A DNA stretch of 64,000 nucleotides from Candidatus Cloacimonetes bacterium HGW-Cloacimonetes-1. GTDB lineage: Bacteria > Cloacimonadota > Cloacimonadia > Cloacimonadales > Cloacimonadaceae. Location of the stretch: the NCBI GenBank assembly GCA_002841975.1, contig PHBQ01000002.1:1-64000 (forward strand), in the 5' to 3' direction. Below the pieces are notes generated by a model. That model saw only the letters and a list, made by a program, of their open reading frames with translations, was not told the origin of the DNA and did no database searches. A program made the translations under genes and the position numbers. This document shows, piece after piece, positions 1 through 8,969 of this stretch; the first letter of the stretch is position 1; every line of letters starts with the position of its first letter.

Positions 1-523
1 CATCGCCTCCGGTAATTGTCGAAGCCCCATAGGGACTGCCGCCATTCATTTCGTCGATCTTTGATTGCCCGGCAAAGGCATAGGGCAATCCGGCAATCAG
101 CATTCCATGATGCAAGAGCACCGTATGAAAGCTGAGTATTGTGGATTCCTGGCCGCCATGCTGAGTGGCAGAACTGGTAAAGACACCGCCAACTTTGCCC
201 ACCAAGGCCCCTTTTGCCCACAAGCCACCCGTAGCATCCAAAAATGCCTTCATCTGTGCAGCCATATTTCCAAATCTGGTAGGTGTTCCAAAGATGATCC
301 CATCGGCTGTTGCCAGATCATCAATTGTTGCGATCGGAACCGCTGCAAACGCTTTCTGAGCATCTAAGGCACCCATCTTTTCCAGTATATCGTCGGATAA
401 GGTTTCCGGGACGCGTTTAATCTCTATATCTATGCCTGCCACACTACTTGCTCCCTCTGCCATGGCTTTGGCGAGCTGATAGATGTGGCCGTATGTCGAA
501 TAAAATAGTACGAGTATTTTCAT
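1..523 (-). CDS. wrbA: WrbA-like NAD(P)H:quinone oxidoreductase, partial (C-terminus beyond window)
   Basis: Translation of the minus strand from the ATG at 521-523 starts [18 protein letters not shown] and stays open to the window edge, giving 174 residues. The N-terminus is a flavodoxin fold with the FMN phosphate-binding loop ([10 protein letters not shown]). Further on are [29 protein letters not shown] and [11 protein letters not shown], all typical of the type IV NAD(P)H:quinone oxidoreductase (WrbA) family, which performs two-electron reduction of quinones in the cytoplasm. WrbA proteins are about 200 residues, so roughly 25 are missing here. A Shine-Dalgarno-like GTGGAGAC lies about 8 nt upstream of the ATG. 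The gene follows the secreted-protein gene at 864-3653 on the same strand, but a hairpin terminator separates them, so it is probably transcribed alone. Assignment is from motifs only; a plain flavodoxin is less likely because of the TQHGGQE loop. Confidence 0.88.
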   Translation of the reverse strand, partial: MKILVLFYSTYGHIYQLAKAMAEGASSVAGIDIEIKRVPETLSDDILEKMGALDAQKAFAAVPIATIDDLATADGIIFGTPTRFGNMAAQMKAFLDATGGLWAKGALVGKVGGVFTSSATQHGGQESTILSFHTVLLHHGMLIAGLPYAFAGQSKIDEMNGGSPYGASTITGGD

Positions 524-676
524 TTATAGTCTCCACTTATTATTTATATGATCCTTACAAAATAAGCACAATTTCATGTTAGGCAACTAATTCCTTTCAA
601 TCAAGCTGATTGTAACTACACTCCAGAGTATTCCAGATTCAGAATTGCTTTATCAGGGAGAGACCATTGAATTATT

Positions 677-700
677 GGGTTGTAGGGCGAAGCCCTACCC
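677..700. repeat. Short palindromic repeat, copy 1 of 2
   Basis: GTAGGGC (682-688) and GCCCTAC (692-698) form a 7-bp stem with a GAA loop. The 19-mer at 678-696 recurs exactly, in inverted orientation, at 41250-41268 just after the ABC-F gene. This makes it a dispersed REP-like hairpin rather than a chance terminator. Confidence 0.65.
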
Positions 701-815
701 AAAAGAGGGGTGATGGCCAAGAATAGATCATTAAAATTACCGTTTTAGAGGCTTTTATCTACCAAACTGATAGATTGAACTTATGTGCAACGGTCTCGTG
801 GAATAGTAACGAAAG

Positions 816-840
816 AGGCTCCCGAGTAAACTGGGAGCCT
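816..840 (-). terminator. Terminator of the 929-residue secreted-protein gene
   Basis: AGGCTCCC (816-823) and GGGAGCCT (833-840) form a perfect 8-bp stem with a 9-nt loop. It sits 24 bp beyond the stop codon. Read on the minus strand, a partly T-rich run (CTTTCGTT) follows the stem. Confidence 0.65.
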
Positions 841-863
841 GCTATTATCTGATGATACAGTTC

Positions 864-3653
864 TTAATTCAGGATCAAGGTCACGCGGTAGAAAGCTGCA
901 TCTCTTTTAACAGTATTCCAGCGCACTCTGCCGCCTAGTGTAATGTAGCCGCTTCCGGTAGATTTGAGTGTCCACGGACCATTCGGAGTGAGAGATTCAT
1001 ACACATAGTACCCTGTAGCACCGGGATAAACGTCCCATGAAACTTGGGCAGCGCTTGAATTTATGCTGACCGAGATATTATCGGCAGTGTGGCCGCTTTG
1101 CACGGTGATAGACACGTCATCCAAACCCAGGGGTAAGCCACCGACTTCGGAATTATAGACATAGGCAAAGCGAACTGTTTGTCCGGCATATAAGCCTAGG
1201 TCTATGGTTTGCTGACTGGCATAGCTATTGTTGTCTGCCACGCCTGTATAGGACTTGAGCAAATGCCAACTGCCTTGACTATATACCATTACATACATTG
1301 CTGTAGGGTTGTCGATAGTCCATTCATAATTGATCCAATAGCGCAATTCCGCAGCAGCGGGAACACTGAACAAGGGAGAAGTCATCCAGTAAAATGCCGG
1401 CATCTGCCAGCTATTGACACTCATGGCTTTTTCGCCGTTATGAATCAATGCGGAGTCCCAAGCTTGCATCCAACCGCCACCCATTGTGGCTTGGAGGTTG
1501 TTACCGCTGATTCCGCCGTCGGAGGAGCTATTGTACAGATTCTGCCAAGCTGCAGGTGGTAATTGCATACCTTCAAAGTCTTCGTTATAGGGATATGTAC
1601 TGATCAGAGCTTCGGTGGTGAACGACCAGACATCACCGATTGTGGAGCCGGCAGCATTGGAAGCAATCACTCTCCAGTAATAGGTTTGATTGTAGGCCAG
1701 GTTAGAGGGGGCAGTGTAATATTCATATAAAGTGGAGCCATTTCCCAGCACTTTGGCAGAGACAAGCATGTCTTGTACAGCCGTTTGGCTGGTGGAAAAA
1801 TAGAGCGTTGAGTATTCTACAGGGTGGGTAGCATCCCATCCAAAGCTCCATGTGAGAGATGGCACATTATCCACGCGAACACCTCCTGAAGCATCCCAAG
1901 GATTGACGCTGTAGGGAGCAAAGGGAGGATACATCAGAACTCCGATATTGACAATCCAGTCGTAACTCAAAGTGCCTGTTCCATCGGTGACAGTGAGATT
2001 GATGCGGCGAGAATCACCGGCATCTCCACTGTAGGTAGTGAATGTATATGCATCCGCATTGGAGTAAACGACTCCATTCTCTGCGTAATAAACAGTCCAA
2101 GCATAAGTAAGATCTGCACTATCGGGATCGTATCCGACAAAGGAAAAGTCCTGCGACAGGGTTTCCATGACATTGATGGTGGACGTCCCCTGTGTATTAG
2201 GAGTAAAGGGCAGTAGAGCAGTGACCACGATCGGACGATCTATGACATTGATCTGCCATGTGTAATTGAGGTTGTTTCGGGTTTCGTCCGAGACGTTCAG
2301 ATTGAGATTAAAGGAGTGACCTACCTGTCCTAGCAGAGCGGTAAAGTCGTAAGCAGAAGTAGTCGAGACGATTTGATTAGCTTCACCTGTCATCAGAGTC
2401 CAGGTATAGCTGAGGGTGTGACTGTCCGGATCATAACCGCTGAACGAAAAGTGAGTAGTTTGTCCCACGCTCAAGTTTACATTATTATCACCTTCCCCCT
2501 CTGGTGTGAAAGGTAAGACTTCGGTCACGACTATATCATTATCGATGTAGCCGGTGTAGCCGGTAATGATCCAATCCGAGCCCATGGTTCCGGTATGAGT
2601 ATTCTTTCTGCCTATGGCAGTGAAATTGTGACCTCCGGTCGGGATTACGCAGTTATATGTTCCGTAACGAGCGCTGTAACTATCCGAGTATAAATACTCA
2701 CCGCCCGCAGTGAGGCGATATACTTGCGGGTGCCATTCGTAATTTGCTGCATAAGTGTTTCCAGCAGCCACAAATGAACCATCCGGCATTTCATTTATAA
2801 AGTTGAAGGGTCTGCTGGTGGCATTAATAGACCATTGGGAGACTCCGCTCGCATTGGTTTTAAAGACAAAGCCGTTGTTGCCTTCAGTTCCACAGCCCAC
2901 ATAGTCGCCATTGGATGTTTGAAAGGCATGATTGATGACCTGAGTGGCAGTATTACCATTATCAATTTGCCGTGTCCATAGGTGATTCAGTTCACTGTCG
3001 AAACGGATCAGGAGACCATCGTTGTTCTGTGTTGTAGCTCCGACGGCGAGGTAGCCCCCGTCAGGAGTTTGCATTATCGAGTATGGCGTATCCATGCGGC
3101 TTGCAATACCAGCAGTTACAGTATCCATCAGTGTTCCGGCAGTGGTATATTTGCGAATGTAAAAATCTTGGGTGGCAGCGGAGCCAGAGTAAGATAGTGT
3201 TACCACACGTCCATCGCTGTCCATAATCATATCTACTGCATGAGATGTGACAACCGTACTGCTGATTGCTGTTCCTGCGGTATCAATGGTCAGAAAATAG
3301 AGCGGAGTATTGGATTGAGAGCATCCTACAAAGATGTTTCCATCAGGAGTAAGACCTACAAATACAGGCTGGGTATCGGCACCTAGGATATCGGTTCTGG
3401 CATAAGTGTATTGCCAAATAATGCTTCCAGAGGCGGACGCGCAGACTACACGAGGGTAAGTACCTGCAACGGGAGTGGCAGCATAAATCGAGCCGGCATA
3501 TATAATATTCCCATTTGGCAGTTGGGTAGCATAAAACCCATAATCAGTTCCAGTTGAGCCTTGCTCAATTGACCAAGTGGGTGTGATTACTTCAGTACTA
3601 AAGAGCGTGAAGGTAATAATAAAAAACAACGTCATGACAGCGATTCTTTTCAT
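864..3653 (-). CDS. Secreted multidomain protein (PDG repeats, PKD-like, FN3, adhesin-like domains)
   Basis: This 929-residue protein begins with a signal peptide (about 1-20, MKRIAVMTLFFIITFTLFST). Residues about 45-350 hold six or seven motifs of the form PDGxxxxxG, resembling the degenerate blades of delta-60-type propeller proteins. Two related PKD/Ig-like domains follow (about 370-570), each with a GYDPDS core. Next come an FN3 domain ending WSFTT, a cleaved-adhesin/MAM-like jelly roll containing YNEDFEG and LGLDDVSI, and a last FN3 domain. It is therefore probably exported and surface-attached or released, perhaps as an adhesin or glycan-binding protein; the ligand is unknown. Unlike the two other large secreted proteins in this window, it has no YPNPFNP sorting domain at its C-terminus, ending FYRVTLILN. 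A sigma70-like promoter (3678-3706) and a terminator (816-840) suggest a single-gene transcript. Confidence 0.8.
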   Translation of the reverse strand: MKRIAVMTLFFIITFTLFSTEVITPTWSIEQGSTGTDYGFYATQLPNGNIIYAGSIYAATPVAGTYPRVVCASASGSIIWQYTYARTDILGADTQPVFVGLTPDGNIFVGCSQSNTPLYFLTIDTAGTAISSTVVTSHAVDMIMDSDGRVVTLSYSGSAATQDFYIRKYTTAGTLMDTVTAGIASRMDTPYSIMQTPDGGYLAVGATTQNNDGLLIRFDSELNHLWTRQIDNGNTATQVINHAFQTSNGDYVGCGTEGNNGFVFKTNASGVSQWSINATSRPFNFINEMPDGSFVAAGNTYAANYEWHPQVYRLTAGGEYLYSDSYSARYGTYNCVIPTGGHNFTAIGRKNTHTGTMGSDWIITGYTGYIDNDIVVTEVLPFTPEGEGDNNVNLSVGQTTHFSFSGYDPDSHTLSYTWTLMTGEANQIVSTTSAYDFTALLGQVGHSFNLNLNVSDETRNNLNYTWQINVIDRPIVVTALLPFTPNTQGTSTINVMETLSQDFSFVGYDPDSADLTYAWTVYYAENGVVYSNADAYTFTTYSGDAGDSRRINLTVTDGTGTLSYDWIVNIGVLMYPPFAPYSVNPWDASGGVRVDNVPSLTWSFGWDATHPVEYSTLYFSTSQTAVQDMLVSAKVLGNGSTLYEYYTAPSNLAYNQTYYWRVIASNAAGSTIGDVWSFTTEALISTYPYNEDFEGMQLPPAAWQNLYNSSSDGGISGNNLQATMGGGWMQAWDSALIHNGEKAMSVNSWQMPAFYWMTSPLFSVPAAAELRYWINYEWTIDNPTAMYVMVYSQGSWHLLKSYTGVADNNSYASQQTIDLGLYAGQTVRFAYVYNSEVGGLPLGLDDVSITVQSGHTADNISVSINSSAAQVSWDVYPGATGYYVYESLTPNGPWTLKSTGSGYITLGGRVRWNTVKRDAAFYRVTLILN

Positions 3654-3677
3654 CTGGTACTCCTTTTGAGTTTGGGC

Positions 3678-3706
3678 ATTAATTTTACATATTAGTTATA
3701 TGTCAA
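3678..3706 (-). promoter_or_regulatory. Putative sigma70-type promoter
   Basis: On the minus strand TTGACA (3701-3706) is followed after 17 bp by ATTAAT (3678-3683). It lies 25 bp upstream of the start codon of the 929-residue secreted protein. The -35 is perfect; the -10 matches 4 of 6. Confidence 0.5.
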
Positions 3707-3730
3707 GGATATATCTCTTATAAACCACAA

Positions 3731-3762
3731 AAAAAACGGCCGGGTCATAATCTCCGGCCGTT
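3731..3762 (-). terminator. Rho-independent terminator
   Basis: AACGGCCGG (3735-3743) pairs perfectly with CCGGCCGTT (3754-3762) across a 10-nt loop. On the minus strand it is followed by a run of T. It ends the transcript of the 452-residue secreted protein. Confidence 0.85.
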
Positions 3763-3781
3763 AATATCAGGGTAACAAGAG

Positions 3782-5140
3782 TTACTTGAATAGTATAATC
3801 TTTGTGGACTTGCTGTTCCCCGCAGATTTCAGAATCACAATATACAATCCTGAACCTACATCCCGCCCTGCATCATCCTTGCCATCCCATTTCACCGTGT
3901 GATCACCTTTGGCAGCATAACCACGCAGCAAGGAATGAACCTTCTGGCCTTTGAGATTATAAATATCAATGGAGACATCACCGGCTTTGGTGAGTTCATA
4001 GGATATTGTTGTGGACGGATTAAAAGGATTGGGATATGCGCCTATAGATAGGATAGAACTGGGGATTAAGGGGTCATGATTGGCGGAAGGCGTCACCCAG
4101 TGATAGACTTTCCGCTCCTCCGGATACAGCTGCCCGGCATCATAATAGCTATAGGTCCAGGTATCGAGCACGGTCGGAGACTCGTAGTAGGTAAAATCAT
4201 TCCTGCTATCCAGTGTCCAGAGCCCATTATTGAAGCTATAGCCGATATCATTGAGTGGCAGCATATCTTCGTTGTAGGCATATTGGGTCTTGTAGGACTG
4301 AGTCCAGACAGGGTAGTCGTAGTAGTATCCCACTTCTTCATCCAAATAGAATACCGAACTTGTAGGAAATGTCTCACCTTCACTAAAGCTGAATTGATTT
4401 ATGAGTTGATTGTAAAAATCCGTATAAGTGCTACTGTCCTGCGGGTGATATGCTATGGTATTTCTATCCTCCGGAACCCATTGTTCCGCATCATCCATTG
4501 AATAGGAGGTGGTGGTAATGACTCTACCCTGGATATCGTATTCAAAGCTGGCTTTCAAGAAAAGCCCGATTCTGGATAAATCTAGCATTAGCATAATTGT
4601 GTAAAAGTCCAAACGTCCACTGACCGCATCGTAGAAATAGTTGAGGTGGAGAAATTCTTCTGCTTGCTCGCCCTCGATGGTAGAGGCGATAATGCTGTTC
4701 AGCCTATCGTTCTCGTAGATGTATTCCATCTGAGCCACGGTGATCCAGTCCGTACCGTCCCACGAATCCAGATCGATCTGATCTGTAAAGCCTGTGTTTG
4801 TATATGAATAGATATATCTTTGGCTATTTACCCAGTTAAGCTCTTCTGCGTCCCGGATTTCTACCCGGAGTGATGTGATTCTCCAAGATTCATCATAAGA
4901 AAAGAATAGCCTCTCCTGGTCTTGCCAGGTGGAGGACATAAAATCTTGAATTTCCATAGTGTCCAGAAATGGCACATTCCGCCCCCAGTGGGGTCCGGAC
5001 ATAGCAGAGGGCAGATTGTGGACCGCGTTTAGCATAGCGTTCTGATGCCTTAATACGACGTCGCTGGTCGAAAGTCCAGACGCTGAAACCGTAATGATCA
5101 TGAGAACTGTAAAAAACGCGATAAAAGCAAGCCTATTCAT
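3782..5140 (-). CDS. Secreted protein with C-terminal sorting domain (FlgD-Ig-like)
   Basis: A 452-residue protein with an N-terminal signal peptide (MNRLAFIAFFTVLMIITVSAS). The middle (about 60-360) is rich in Tyr/Asp strand repeats such as WNDxT-like and FEYDIQGRV, loosely like YD-type or MORN-like beta repeats. The last 85 residues hold the hallmark ILSIGAYPNPFNPSTTISYE followed by NLKGQKV, DGKDDAGRDVGSG and STKIILFK. This is the FlgD-like Ig fold used as a secretion/sorting tag in Bacteroidetes-Chlorobi-Cloacimonadota type secretion. The protein is therefore predicted to be exported across the outer membrane. The function of the repeat region is unknown. A strong terminator follows directly downstream. 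The stretch to the next gene is non-coding and contains a dispersed repeat. Confidence 0.82.
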   Translation of the reverse strand: MNRLAFIAFFTVLMIITVSASGLSTSDVVLRHQNAMLNAVHNLPSAMSGPHWGRNVPFLDTMEIQDFMSSTWQDQERLFFSYDESWRITSLRVEIRDAEELNWVNSQRYIYSYTNTGFTDQIDLDSWDGTDWITVAQMEYIYENDRLNSIIASTIEGEQAEEFLHLNYFYDAVSGRLDFYTIMLMLDLSRIGLFLKASFEYDIQGRVITTTSYSMDDAEQWVPEDRNTIAYHPQDSSTYTDFYNQLINQFSFSEGETFPTSSVFYLDEEVGYYYDYPVWTQSYKTQYAYNEDMLPLNDIGYSFNNGLWTLDSRNDFTYYESPTVLDTWTYSYYDAGQLYPEERKVYHWVTPSANHDPLIPSSILSIGAYPNPFNPSTTISYELTKAGDVSIDIYNLKGQKVHSLLRGYAAKGDHTVKWDGKDDAGRDVGSGLYIVILKSAGNSKSTKIILFK

Positions 5141-5753
5141 GGTTTATCTCCTCACACACTGTGATTTATTCCTTGTACATGGCCTATATTAATCAAATGC
5201 GGAGTTTTGACAAGGATTATTACGGAAAAAACCATTATTTTGCAAGAAAGTGTCAAAGTTATTTTCTATCAAATACTTAGACTCTTAGGGGATAATCCTG
5301 AGATGGAGTGAATTTTCTGCTAAAACCCAAGAGGATGGGGCTTTGGCACTAACTGCACTGGATTCACGAACAACACAAGTCTAACCCTGTGCGCCAGTGC
5401 CGAATGGCAGCGTTTTGACATTTCGCTACAGATGTGAAAGGCTACTCCTGACCGAGCTTTCGTGTAAAGGCCAGATACAATGATCTTCCATCCGGGATCG
5501 GCGTCCTGCTCCACTGGTGCAATCTCAGATCTTGCGGAGCTGCTTCTCTGGCGATTCCCAGGTCCCACGAGAGCTTCACAAGGGGTTCACGAGGGGATCA
5601 CCTCGGATTGGATCAGGTACTACTGCTAGATAGATAACAAATCGGAATGGAATGAAATTGGCATCATAGCCTGAGATATGAAATGATTTGACGGAATCCG
5701 ATTGCATGGATTAGTGTCACTATAGATAAAAATTAATAATAAAAGGATACATC
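5141..5753. other. Intergenic region, 613 bp, with repeat copy A
   Basis: Non-coding space between divergent genes. It contains copy A of the CCCTCGTGA repeat family (5545-5619). An 82-codon frame at 5320-5568 overlaps this repeat and has no recognisable features. Nothing else was identified. Confidence 0.6.
5545..5619 (-). repeat. CCCTCGTGA-family intergenic repeat, copy A (degenerate)
   Basis: Contains TTCTCTGGCGATTCCCAGG, AGAGCTTCACAAGGGG, TTCACGAGGGGATCAC and CGGATTGGA in the same order as the inverse of the copies at 39299 and 62241. It is degenerate: one unit reads ACGAGAG and another ACAAGGG. It lacks the terminal GGGCGA hairpin. Confidence 0.75.
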
Positions 5754-7841
5754 ATGGTTACGAACAACAATCCTCTCCTAGAGCTAGTTAACAATCACCG
5801 GCTCAAAGCCATACCCTTTGACAAGATTAAGACCGAGCACTTTTTGCCGGCAATCGAAGCAGCACTTGCAAGTGCCAAAGCACATGTGGAAGAGCTGAAA
5901 AAAGACAAGACTGCCCCCACTTTTGAAAACACTATCCTGGCAATGGATGTCGAGGGTGAAGCCCTGGACTATGCCACCGGGATATTCTACAATCTGTATT
6001 CTGCAGAGTCGGACAGTGAATTTAAAGCACTCGCCCAGAAGATTTCCCCCATGCTCGCAGAATTTGGCAATTCCATCATGACAGATCCGGCGATCTTTGC
6101 ACGGGTCAAGGCTATCTACGACCTCGAAGTGACAAATGTACCTGCGCCTTCATTTCCCATTGATTTGGCTGATAGAGATGCGTTGAAAGCCGCAGAGCGT
6201 TATCGCCTGATCAAAAGGACTTATACTTCGTTTATCCGCAACGGTGCCTTGCTCAATGATATAGACAAAAATCTGCTCAAGGATATCGATATGGAGCTCT
6301 CCAAACTGAGCCCCAAGTTTACAGATAACCTGTTGGGTGCTACCAACGCTTTTGAACTGCATCTCACAGATCCTGCAGATGTAGAGGGAATTCCTGCCGG
6401 AGCATTGGCTTCAGCAGCATTTATGGCAAAGCAAAAAGGCAAGGATGGCGGTTGGCTGTTTACCCTGCAACCTTCCAGTATGTCTCCCCTCGTGACCTAT
6501 TGCAAAAAGCGTGCAAACCGGGAGATCATGCAGAGAGCCTACGCTTCTCGTGCATTTAACACCGAATTTGACAATCAGGACAATATCAAACGCATCGTCG
6601 AACTGCGCAACACCCGTGCCAAGCTTTTAGGATTTAGTACTCATGCCGAATACGTGATCAAAGAAAGAATGGCAGAGACTCCGGAAACAGCCATCAACTT
6701 TTTGAATAGAATATATGACATCGCCTATCCCGTTGCCATACAAGAAGTGAAAGAAACCGTCGATTTTGCGAATAAAACAGATGGCATCACAGACTTCAAG
6801 CCCTGGGACTTTGGCTATTATGCAAATAAACTCAAAGAAAAAATGTATAGTTACGATCCCGAACAACTGCGCCCTTGGTTCAAGGTCGAGAACGTGTTGG
6901 AAGGATTGTTCGAAATCGCCAAAACTATCTACGGAGTCAGTCTCAAACAAGTATACGACATTCCTGTCTATCACAAGGATGTTACTACTTGGGAAGTATA
7001 TGACAACGATTCCAGTTTCTTGGGTCTGCTCTATCTGGATCTTTTCCCCCGCGATACCAAGCGTGGCGGTGCCTGGATGACCGGTTTCCAGAGCCAAGGT
7101 CTCTATTCCGATGGGATGCGTCCGCCCCACATTGCGATAGTGGGTTCACTCACTCCCTCTACTGATGAACAGCCTTCCCTCTTGCGTCTGGATGAAGCTC
7201 GCACCATTTTCCACGAGTTTGGTCACGCCTTGCACGGACTGATGTCCGACTGCACATATCGCAGCCTTGCCAGCCCCAGTGTGATGTGGGACTTTGTAGA
7301 ATTACCATCTCAGATCATGGAAAACTGGCTGTTGGAAGAAGAGGCTCTGGCCTATTTTGCTAAACATTATCAAACTGGCGAACCCTTACCAAAGGAGTAC
7401 CTGGATAAAGTAATCGCTGCCAAAAACTTCCATGCCGGAATTGCAAATATATCTCAGCTCCGCCTTGGCATGCTCGATTTTGCCTGGCACACCACAGATC
7501 CCAAAGAGATCAGTGATGTTGACGCCTTTGAAAACGCCGCAGTCGAGCGTTTCCGCCTCTTTGAACCGATAGGTGGTGCCAATATCTCCTGTGCCTTTGC
7601 ACATATCTTTGCAGGCGGATACTCTGCCGGTTATTATTCATACAAATGGGCAGAAGCTTTGGAAGCAGATGCATGGTCGATGTTTAAAGAACAGGGAATC
7701 CTCAATCCAGAGGTTGCCCAATCGTTCCGTGAAAACATCTTAGCCCGAGGTAACTCGTTCCATCCCATGGAATTGTTTGTGGCCTTCCGTGGCAGAAAGC
7801 CGGATCCGGATGCAATGCTGAAGCGTGACGGATTGATCTAA
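5754..7841 (+). CDS. M3 family zinc oligopeptidase (Dcp / oligopeptidase A type)
   Basis: This 695-residue protein is a peptidase family M3A metalloprotease cleaving short peptides in the cytoplasm. Zinc ligands are visible in H487EFGH491 and in E516 within DFVELPSQIMENW, 29 residues after the first histidine as in thimet oligopeptidase. The tyrosine-rich loop AGGYSAGYYSYKWAE, which closes over substrate, is near residue 625. Its length matches Dcp/PrlC (about 680). No signal peptide is present. In E. coli these enzymes are peptidyl-dipeptidase Dcp and oligopeptidase A; sequence alone does not separate the two. The gene stands alone, with a terminator at 7859-7903. It fits a lifestyle based on peptide degradation. 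SD-like AAAAGGA precedes the ATG. Confidence 0.93.
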   Translation: MVTNNNPLLELVNNHRLKAIPFDKIKTEHFLPAIEAALASAKAHVEELKKDKTAPTFENTILAMDVEGEALDYATGIFYNLYSAESDSEFKALAQKISPMLAEFGNSIMTDPAIFARVKAIYDLEVTNVPAPSFPIDLADRDALKAAERYRLIKRTYTSFIRNGALLNDIDKNLLKDIDMELSKLSPKFTDNLLGATNAFELHLTDPADVEGIPAGALASAAFMAKQKGKDGGWLFTLQPSSMSPLVTYCKKRANREIMQRAYASRAFNTEFDNQDNIKRIVELRNTRAKLLGFSTHAEYVIKERMAETPETAINFLNRIYDIAYPVAIQEVKETVDFANKTDGITDFKPWDFGYYANKLKEKMYSYDPEQLRPWFKVENVLEGLFEIAKTIYGVSLKQVYDIPVYHKDVTTWEVYDNDSSFLGLLYLDLFPRDTKRGGAWMTGFQSQGLYSDGMRPPHIAIVGSLTPSTDEQPSLLRLDEARTIFHEFGHALHGLMSDCTYRSLASPSVMWDFVELPSQIMENWLLEEEALAYFAKHYQTGEPLPKEYLDKVIAAKNFHAGIANISQLRLGMLDFAWHTTDPKEISDVDAFENAAVERFRLFEPIGGANISCAFAHIFAGGYSAGYYSYKWAEALEADAWSMFKEQGILNPEVAQSFRENILARGNSFHPMELFVAFRGRKPDPDAMLKRDGLI

Positions 7842-7858
7842 AACTAGATAGCATATTC

Positions 7859-7903
7859 AGGGATTGTGCTCTTCATGAATTTGATGGGTGCAATCCCTTT
7901 TTT
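7859..7903 (+). terminator. Rho-independent terminator after the M3 peptidase gene
   Basis: AGGGATTG (7859-7866) pairs with CAATCCCT (7891-7898), followed by a T6 run. The loop is 24 nt. It lies between convergent genes, ending immediately before the stop codon of the Ppx/GppA gene. Confidence 0.75.
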
Positions 7904-7907
7904 CTAT

Positions 7908-8828
7908 CTAAAGGAGACCGTTGCAATACTCTTGCAAAATTCCGTGCCGCACGCCTCGTGTACTGATTGTGAACCGGGGAACTCCGCAAAGCTCCAGAAT
8001 CACGTTCACGATCGTAGCTCCTGCCAGGATCACATCGGAGCGCTCCAGTGGCATACCGGGGACTTGTTTGCGAGCGGTGTTGTCTTGCGATCGATAGAGC
8101 TCGATCTGACGCTCCAGTGCAGCGAAGCTGAGGATTGTGCCATGCACCAGATCTGCATCAAATACCGGTAATTGCTGTTCAACAGAACCCAGGGCACAGA
8201 CCGTACCACCAATGCCAATCACTTGCCGGTCCGGCGTAGATACAATATACTGCTTCAGAGTATTGTAAAGAATGCTGTACATGCGCTCATAATCGGCTTT
8301 AGAGATAGGATCTGTTTTACAATACTCATCACGTACTCTCAGTATCCCGATGTCGATGCTGAAACTGCGGGAGATTGTACCGTCTGTGGTAAAGATAAAT
8401 TCGCTACTTCCGCCCCCGAGATCGAACATCAGCGTGTTCCCCACTTGTTCAGGGAAAGTGGATAACGTTCCCAGGCATGAGTATTCTGCCTCTTCGATGC
8501 CGCTTAAAACCCGGATATGACATTTTGTTTCGCGATAGACGGCATGGATAAATTCCGCAGCATTGGTGGCTGTACGCAAACCCATCGTTCCTACATAGAG
8601 CACTCTCGAGCAGGATGCGTCCAGGCACAAAGCATGAAGCTCACGGATTGCATCCAGATTACGGGCAAAGGCAAGTGGAGATATGATCCCGCTGTGGCGG
8701 AGCGCTTCTCCCAGGCGTGTGGTGCGGGACAATTCCTGATCTACAAGGAAAGCACCGGCATCAATGTCGGCAATACAACACTTGATAGTATTGGTGCCGA
8801 TATCGATGACTCCGATTCGTTCTATCAT
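7908..8828 (-). CDS. Ppx/GppA family phosphatase
   Basis: The chosen start is the ATG at 8826-8828, giving MIERIGVIDIGTNTIKC; the open frame extends 25 codons further, but that part is low-complexity and covers a GC hairpin (8852-8868). SD-like AGGGAT precedes this ATG. The 306-residue product is an ASKHA-fold phosphatase with the first phosphate loop DIGTNT (about 8-13) and the second, MFDLGGGSSEFIF (about 140). Family members hydrolyse inorganic polyphosphate (Ppx) or pppGpp (GppA). At this length it is the short two-domain form without the HD-like domain of E. coli Ppx. It is the last gene of a minus-strand series. Which substrate it uses cannot be read from sequence. Confidence 0.88.
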   Translation of the reverse strand: MIERIGVIDIGTNTIKCCIADIDAGAFLVDQELSRTTRLGEALRHSGIISPLAFARNLDAIRELHALCLDASCSRVLYVGTMGLRTATNAAEFIHAVYRETKCHIRVLSGIEEAEYSCLGTLSTFPEQVGNTLMFDLGGGSSEFIFTTDGTISRSFSIDIGILRVRDEYCKTDPISKADYERMYSILYNTLKQYIVSTPDRQVIGIGGTVCALGSVEQQLPVFDADLVHGTILSFAALERQIELYRSQDNTARKQVPGMPLERSDVILAGATIVNVILELCGVPRFTISTRGVRHGILQEYCNGLL

Positions 8829-8969
8829 TTTGATCCCTGCACCATGGGGGCATGGGGCACCGCCCCATACAAATGAGGGTGGTGGGCGGGATTCGATAAA
8901 CACATTCTATTCATAGACGCAGTATCTCAGAGCCATTTCAAGCATTATGAGAAGTGCAACGTTCTAACA

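Larger units (their letters stand above)
524..863. other. Intergenic region, 340 bp
   Basis: Lies between the 3' end of the secreted-protein gene and the start of the wrbA-like gene. It holds a terminator hairpin (816-840), a short repeated hairpin (677-700) and the presumed wrbA promoter zone. I see no credible coding sequence here. Confidence 0.7.

Noticed and set aside
5320-5568. 82-codon frame on the minus strand
   Set aside because: Overlaps the dispersed repeat and has no protein-like features.
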